A DNA stretch of 11,209 nt, from assembly GCF_004359215.1 (NCBI RefSeq), contig NC_090620.1:1887295-1898503 (forward strand), given 5' to 3'. A model generated the notes under the pieces. That model did not search any database, was not told where the DNA came from, and was given only the letters and a program-made list of their open reading frames with translations. This DNA comes from Bremia lactucae (taxonomy: Eukaryota > Oomycota > Peronosporomycetes > Peronosporales > Peronosporaceae). Positions 8,078 to 11,209 of the stretch are shown here, one piece after another. The first letter of the stretch is position 1. Every line of letters starts with the position of its first letter. A program made the translations under genes and the position numbers.

Positions 8078-8437
8078 GCTTAGAGGCATCTCAGCCGCTA
8101 ACGCGGCAATTAATTGTCATAGCTTTTGGGTCAGCTTGGCATACGCCCTCGCGTTTTAGGCAGCACTTTTTGCATGCTGGAGCGCCACAGCCGGTGGCCC
8201 CATGCTTCTTGTTGCTGCAGAATTGGCATGAACGACTCATTGCATCACTCTTGGTACGTTTAAAGAAGAAATGATATTACGACGGAGATTTATGCTATCT
8301 CCTTTCTTCTTCAATCACTGGTTACCATTTATTTCAATTGGCATCGGCAAAAATGTACCTATTGTCACGTTCTTGATATCCCACCAGTCCTAAACGAGGC
8401 TGCACATGTCGCTATTCCGAACGCGAAAAACTGCGTA
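8078..8437 (-). repeat. Right arm of foldback element, inner part
   Basis: This is the reverse complement of left arm 7588-7931. It ends at GCGTA, where the pogo-like element is inserted, and the arm resumes at 10344 with TAACTTTTTATCATTATAGT. A local rearrangement relative to the left arm lies at about 8258-8315. Confidence 0.75.
8091..8240 (-). CDS. Small cysteine-rich ORF, right arm
   Basis: This is 49 codons from ATG (8238-8240) to TGA (8091-8093): MSRSCQFCSNKKHGATGCG, then APACKKCCLKREGVC. Cysteines at 5, 8, 18, 23, 26, 27 and 34 give C-x2-C-x9-C-x4-C-x2-CC-x6-C. Compared with the left-arm partner (7768-7917) the CQFCSNKKH, CKKCCLKRE and MTINC blocks are unchanged, while substitutions lie between them. 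That distribution is what weak protein-level constraint would give, though the sample is tiny. The minus strand beyond the stop runs into the spacer with another open frame (starting EKMELGPIQTEKS, about 7900-8050), which could be a further exon. Function is unknown. Confidence 0.45.
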   Translation of the reverse strand: MSRSCQFCSNKKHGATGCGAPACKKCCLKREGVCQADPKAMTINCRVSG

Positions 8438-8460
8438 CAGGTGTCCCTCGGATGATTTAT
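8438..8460 (+). repeat. Left terminal inverted repeat of pogo-like element
   Basis: CAGGTGTCCCTCGGAT is shared exactly with the right end; the next seven bases carry two differences. TA precedes it. Confidence 0.9.
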
Positions 8461-8512
8461 AGACAATGTGGACGGTGAAAGCATAATTTATCTGAGGTTA
8501 TAAATTACGTGA

Positions 8513-8581
8513 GGACAGCCAGTAAAGTGAGGTTCAGTAGATAATAAAATTATCTACTGAACCTCACTTTACCGGCTGTCC
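8513..8581. repeat. 69-bp hairpin upstream of transposase
   Basis: Arms of 33 bases (8513-8545 and 8549-8581) pair at all but one position, around a 3-base AAA loop. The left arm starts GGACAGCC and the right arm ends GGCTGTCC. It lies 39 bases before the transposase ATG. Near-perfect pairing implies a recent origin or maintenance, and a transcript through it would fold strongly. Confidence 0.95.
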
Positions 8582-8620
8582 TATACGGCTTTACCCCTCC
8601 TGCTTCCGCATACGAGCTCC

Positions 8621-10178
8621 ATGTCCCAGACGTGCCTCACCAATGCGCAAAAAATTCAAGTCTGCAGGCACAAATCACAGAATTCACAAATGAGCCAGAG
8701 TGTCCTAGCATCTTGGGCTATAGCCCAGTTCAGTAAAAAAATTACGCGAGCTGGTATCTGTGGCATCTTAAAGAAGCGCAAGGAGCTGAAAGTCATGATA
8801 GAGACTGACCTCGCGGCCAAGCGCCCTCGTGTTGCACACCATCCTCGACTCGAAGAAGCCCTTGCAACTTGGGTGCTTAAGCGCCAGGCGAAAAATGTTG
8901 CCCTCACGAGGGAGATTATCAAGGTTAAAGCTAAGTGCTTTGCTGACCGCCTTGAGTTGGCTGAGGATGCTGACAAGTTTCCAATGGATGGCTTCAGAGA
9001 TTCCATTAGCGAAACAAACTTCGTTGCATCCGAAGTCATGGTAAAGTGGCTCACAGATTAGGAAGCCATGGAAGTTGCACTGCCTGAACTCAGGCAACCA
9101 TAGCTCGATATGAGCTCAAAGATGTGTATATCATGGATGAAATAGGTCTGATTAATATCATTGAAAGCATTTTTTATGCGAGACTCATATTGTTTTAATA
9201 GGCCTATCCTACAGCATGGTTCCAGAACAGACAATATCACTGTAAGGAATTGAAGGTCTAAAGAAGGACAAAGTGAGCTATATCTGGATTTGAGTACCTT
9301 ATCCTAACTCTTCTTTACTGAAAAAAATCTTAAAGTTATTTCTTTCGCATTCAGACGCGTTTCGCTATAGCATGTAGTGCCAATGCTGATGGAAGTTGTA
9401 TTCCATGTGATATTGCAAGTGTACCTGGAATTCAGTTTAACCAAGCCTTGCCAGGGAAAGGGCAGGGAGATGCTTCTCTTACTAGATAATGCTCCGTCTC
9501 ACAGAATGGAAGAACTGGAGCTTGGGAATTTCAAGTACGCTTTCCTTCCATCAAACTGCACATAAAAAATTCAGCCCATGGATGCTGGCATCATTGCCTC
9601 ATTCAAGCGCATTACAGGCGCTTTCACCTTCAGAATGCCGTGGACCGTGATGAGCGAGGGGAGGCCAACATCTACAAGGTTGACCAGCCAGCAACAATGC
9701 GGTGGTGTATGGGGGCATGAGAGGATATTTTAGTTACCATATTGGTAAAATACTCTAGGCATTCGGGCCTCTTTGCAGCAGCAGCGCAGTTGCAGATCGT
9801 GAACACGGAGGAGCAGGGAATTGAGCTAGAGCTGCATGAAGCCTTAGAGAGGCTACCACTGAGAAACCCTATGGCAATTGAGTATTTATTGAATTTAGGT
9901 GAGGAGAAGGTGGCCACGAGGAGCTGGATGATGAGGAAATAATTGCAAGGGTTCAGCAGGCAGAAGAGGAGGAGGGGGATGAGAATCAGAAACCAGAGCA
10001 TGTGGAGGATGTTCAGGTCAGCAAGCATGAAAACCTTAACTTCTTAGCTATAACTGCCACACTTCTTGATCTGTCAAATCCTTTTGATAGGGCCTTTCAT
10101 AGGCGCATCCGGTACCTTCGAATTTCCATACGTACAGCAGCCAATACGCAACTTACCTTGGATTCCTGGCTGCACTAG
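8621..10178 (+). pseudogene. pogo/CENP-B-type DDE transposase (broken)
   Basis: The transposase cuts and rejoins the element ends. ATG at 8621 opens a clean frame to 9061. Near residues 8-55 a psq-like helix-turn-helix is visible (LTNAQKIQVCRHKSQ to GILKKRKE). A CENP-B-type DNA-binding half follows at about residues 67-115 (KRPRVAHHPRLEEALATWVL, REIIKVKAKCFADRLEL). The frame is then lost. The DDE core survives in pieces: YELKDVYIMDEIGL with the first Asp at 9136-9138, LLLLDNAPSH with the second at 9485-9487, and QPMDAGIIASFK with the third at 9581-9583. There are 31 residues between the last two, as in pogo. A TAA at 9563-9565 interrupts that block, and a frameshift follows near 9612. The tail is acidic (QQAEEEEGDENQ) and ends at TAG 10176-10178. 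Confidence 0.85.
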
Positions 10179-10320
10179 CTAAATAATGTGCTGGGTATAT
10201 ATTTCGGAAAACTTATATTCTCTCCAAATCTTATCAGTTATTAGTTATAAGTTCGACACCATTGAACGGTAATGGCAGAGCCAATACCCTGCAAGTTACG
10301 TGAGTAAAAGATATGAGGGG

Positions 10321-10343
10321 ATAAGTTATCCGAGGGACACCTG
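10321..10343 (-). repeat. Right terminal inverted repeat of pogo-like element
   Basis: Its reverse complement starts CAGGTGTCCCTCGGATAACT, and TA follows at 10344-10345. See the left repeat for pairing. Confidence 0.9.
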
Positions 10344-10345
10344 TA

Positions 10346-10376
10346 ACTTTTTATCATTATAGTGACGTGTCCATCT
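10346..10376 (-). repeat. Right arm of foldback element, outer part
   Basis: The reverse complement reads AGATGGACACGTCACTATAA, matching the left arm's AGATGGGGACACAT..GTCACTATAAT but without the ~14-base insertion. Joined to 8437 it restores an uninterrupted arm. Confidence 0.75.
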
Positions 10377-10382
10377 CGTACT

Positions 10383-10840
10383 TGTAACGGGGTGTATCGT
10401 TACATGAAATTAACACTTAAAGGTTGTTAATTAATTAATTATCTAAAAGGTAGATAATATTTGCAGGATATTACTTTATATAGTAATATTCAGAATTCTT
10501 ATCCATAAAAAATAGGTATAGACCATTATACCTATTTATTCCGCAGACTAGTCAGCTGTAGGAGTAATCAAAGAGAGATATACAGATAGGATACGGTAAG
10601 AATTCAATTACATGTTTAGTATTCGATTATAATTAAGTTAGCATTTACAAAGATAGAACAAGAGACACTTAATTATATTAATACTGTTTTCATTTTACCC
10701 TCTTTGAGCTAGTTACCTTAAAGAGATGTCTTCCTCTGCACTTACTAGTGTACGTGAATTAACGTAGGGCACCACTCGTAACTGAAGCAGTGCGAAGTGG
10801 ACTTGTACTGAAACAGTAGAAGTCGTAGTGCCCCGTTACA
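10383..10840 (+). repeat. 5' LTR of E2, family B (458 bp)
   Basis: It starts TGTAACGGGG and ends CCCCGTTACA, perfectly inverted 10-base ends with TG..CA. A primer site follows. The first ~155 bases hold five hairpins: 10383-10404, 10410-10430, 10438-10458, 10468-10489 and 10510-10537 (11-bp arms). A TATATA word sits in the loop region of the fourth (about 10477-10482) and is the best TATA-box candidate, though unproven. Confidence 0.85.
10410..10537. repeat. Chain of four hairpins in E2 LTR
   Basis: Stems: 10410-10430 (6 bp), 10438-10458 (8 bp, 5-base loop), 10468-10489 (8 bp, 6-base loop) and 10510-10537 (11 bp, 6-base loop). They are spaced 7-20 bases apart in AT-rich sequence. Confidence 0.85.
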
Positions 10841-10864
10841 CCTGGTAGCACTTGTAGTCCGTCC
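10841..10864 (+). promoter_or_regulatory. Primer-binding site of E2
   Basis: CC then TGGTAGCACTTGTAGTCC follows the LTR end directly. It matches the E1 site with one base fewer (CTTG against CTTCG). Same position and start support a tRNA primer site of unnamed tRNA. Confidence 0.65.
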
Positions 10865-10889
10865 AAGGACCACATTTTCCACATTTAAC

Positions 10890-11209
10890 ATGGACATGTT
10901 CGATGATAGTGGGAATACGCATCACGCTTCCCCTGAAAGCTACTCCTTTCTAAGTGATATAGAAAGGAGTGCGGTTGAACGAATGAGTTCATCCGTAGGA
11001 AACGATGCAATCCTGGCATTACTGTCCAACTTAGACAGAGATGCCCTCCATTCAACCGTCGCCAAGTTCATACAACATGAACTTGACGAGATGAAGGAAA
11101 AAGTAGCCTTGCTGAATCAGCAAGGCTCTCAACAGGCGGAACTGTTGAGATTACAACAGGTACAGACCCCTGTACCTGGGATGACGCAAACGCGTCGTCC
11201 CGAAACTCT
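10890..11209 (+). CDS. gag of E2, N-terminal part (open to window end)
   Basis: The best start is ATGGACATG at 10890, because E1 has ATGGACAT at the matching place; a second in-frame ATG is at 10896. The frame is open for over 100 codons to the window edge. It reads MDMFDDSGNTHHASPES, then YSFLSDIERSAVERMSSSV, FIQHELDEMKEKVALLN, and a Q-rich stretch (QQGSQQAELLRLQQ) likely to be helical or coiled-coil. It then reaches TQTRRPETL, the point where E1 has TLTRRPGSL. These blocks align with E1 Gag, which continues into a clear gypsy Gag core, so this is the Gag N-terminus by relationship. The RNA encoding it can form a near-continuous chain of hairpins (10942-10970, 11063-11085, 11105-11127, 11127-11150, 11157-11178, 11178-11201). 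Confidence 0.75.
   Translation, partial: MDMFDDSGNTHHASPESYSFLSDIERSAVERMSSSVGNDAILALLSNLDRDALHSTVAKFIQHELDEMKEKVALLNQQGSQQAELLRLQQVQTPVPGMTQTRRPET
11063..11201. repeat. Chain of five hairpins inside gag
   Basis: Stems by position: 11063-11085 (9 bp, 5-base loop), 11105-11127 (11 bp, 1-base loop), 11127-11150 (9 bp, 6-base loop), 11157-11178 (9 bp, 4-base loop) and 11178-11201 (10 bp including one G.T, 4-base loop). The last four are nearly end to end and share boundary bases, inside an open reading frame. Confidence 0.9.

Larger units (their letters stand above)
8438..10343 (+). mobile_element. pogo-like (Tc1/mariner group) DNA transposon
   Basis: The ends are CAGGTGTCCCTCGGATGATT at 8438 and its inverted counterpart ending ACACCTG at 10343. 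The 23-bp ends match at 21 positions, and both are flanked by TA (8436-8437 and 10344-10345), the target duplication of this group. CAG-starting ends and TA choice fit pogo/Tigger-type elements, as does the encoded CENP-B-like transposase. The 1906-bp length is usual for a full-length element. The transposase is broken, so this copy cannot move by itself. Removing it rejoins the foldback arm cleanly, which confirms the boundaries. Confidence 0.9.
7537..10376. mobile_element. Foldback element with long inverted arms
   Basis: The left arm (7537-7931) is the reverse complement of a right arm made of 8078-8437 plus 10346-10376, which is split by the pogo-like insertion. Both ends start AGATGG and run through GTCACTATAAT, ACGCAGTTTTT, GTGCAGCCT, GTTTAGGACTGG, GAACGTGACAAT and the cysteine-rich ORFs to GCGGCTGAG. 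The spacer is ~146 bp. Without the insertion the element would be ~930 bp with ~395-bp arms, so most of it is palindrome. I cannot place it in a named superfamily. No target duplication is visible, and E2 begins six bases beyond the right arm, so the true right end may be lost. Confidence 0.75.
10383..11209 (+). mobile_element. Ty3/gypsy-type retrotransposon E2, 5' end
   Basis: A complete 5' LTR, a primer site and an open gag run to the window edge, so pol and the 3' LTR lie outside. E2 is related to E1 by LTR ends, primer site and Gag N-terminus. No stop or frameshift is seen in gag, so E2 may be a younger copy. GTACT precedes the LTR and is a candidate 5-base target duplication; its partner would lie beyond this window. 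Confidence 0.8.

Noticed and set aside
8656..9054. 132-codon minus frame opposite the transposase
   Set aside because: It is antisense to the DNA-binding half of the transposase, whose motifs are clear on the plus strand.
9672..10028. 118-codon minus frame with a hydrophobic N-terminus
   Set aside because: It is antisense to the acidic tail of the transposase; its L/F-rich stretch is the complement of Glu/Lys codons.

Overview
This window is eukaryotic and made of transposable elements. I see no host gene I would defend. The Ty3/gypsy-type proteins read like the gypsy family common in oomycetes (Phytophthora and relatives), so an oomycete genome is the best guess. That is family recognition, not a search result.

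Layout from left to right. (1) 80-656: an LTR-like repeat, called family A here. (2) About 720-5706: a decayed Ty3/gypsy element, E1, read on the minus strand. From right to left it carries the end of its 5' LTR (family B), a primer-binding site, gag, aspartic protease, reverse transcriptase, RNase H and integrase, all broken by stops and frameshifts. (3) 5724-6192: a second family A copy lacking its first ~110 bp. (4) 6193-6746: unassigned AT-rich DNA. (5) 6764-6877: an inverted fragment of the first ~110 bp of family A. (6) 6935-7055: four ~30-bp tandem units, each with a CCAAT-like core. (7) 7537-10376: a large foldback element with ~395-bp inverted arms. Each arm carries a matching 49-codon cysteine-rich ORF. 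(8) 8438-10343: a pogo-like DNA transposon inserted at a TA inside the right foldback arm, with 23-bp inverted ends and a broken transposase. (9) 10383-11209: the start of a second Ty3/gypsy element, E2, on the plus strand. It has a complete 458-bp family B LTR, the same kind of primer site as E1 and a gag frame that stays open to the window edge.

The order of events can partly be read: the foldback element came first, and the pogo-like element then split its right arm. E2 begins six bases past the end of that arm. E1 and E2 are relatives, since their LTR ends, primer sites and Gag N-termini align.

The most unusual signal is not a gene. LTRs, noncoding DNA and coding sequence are crowded with short, perfect or near-perfect inverted repeats with small loops. 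Four hairpins lie almost end to end inside the open E2 gag (11105-11201), and four more lie in its LTR (10410-10537). At one gag hairpin E1 and E2 differ by a compensatory base-pair change. The two foldback arms serve as before/after pictures of how some local inversions arose.
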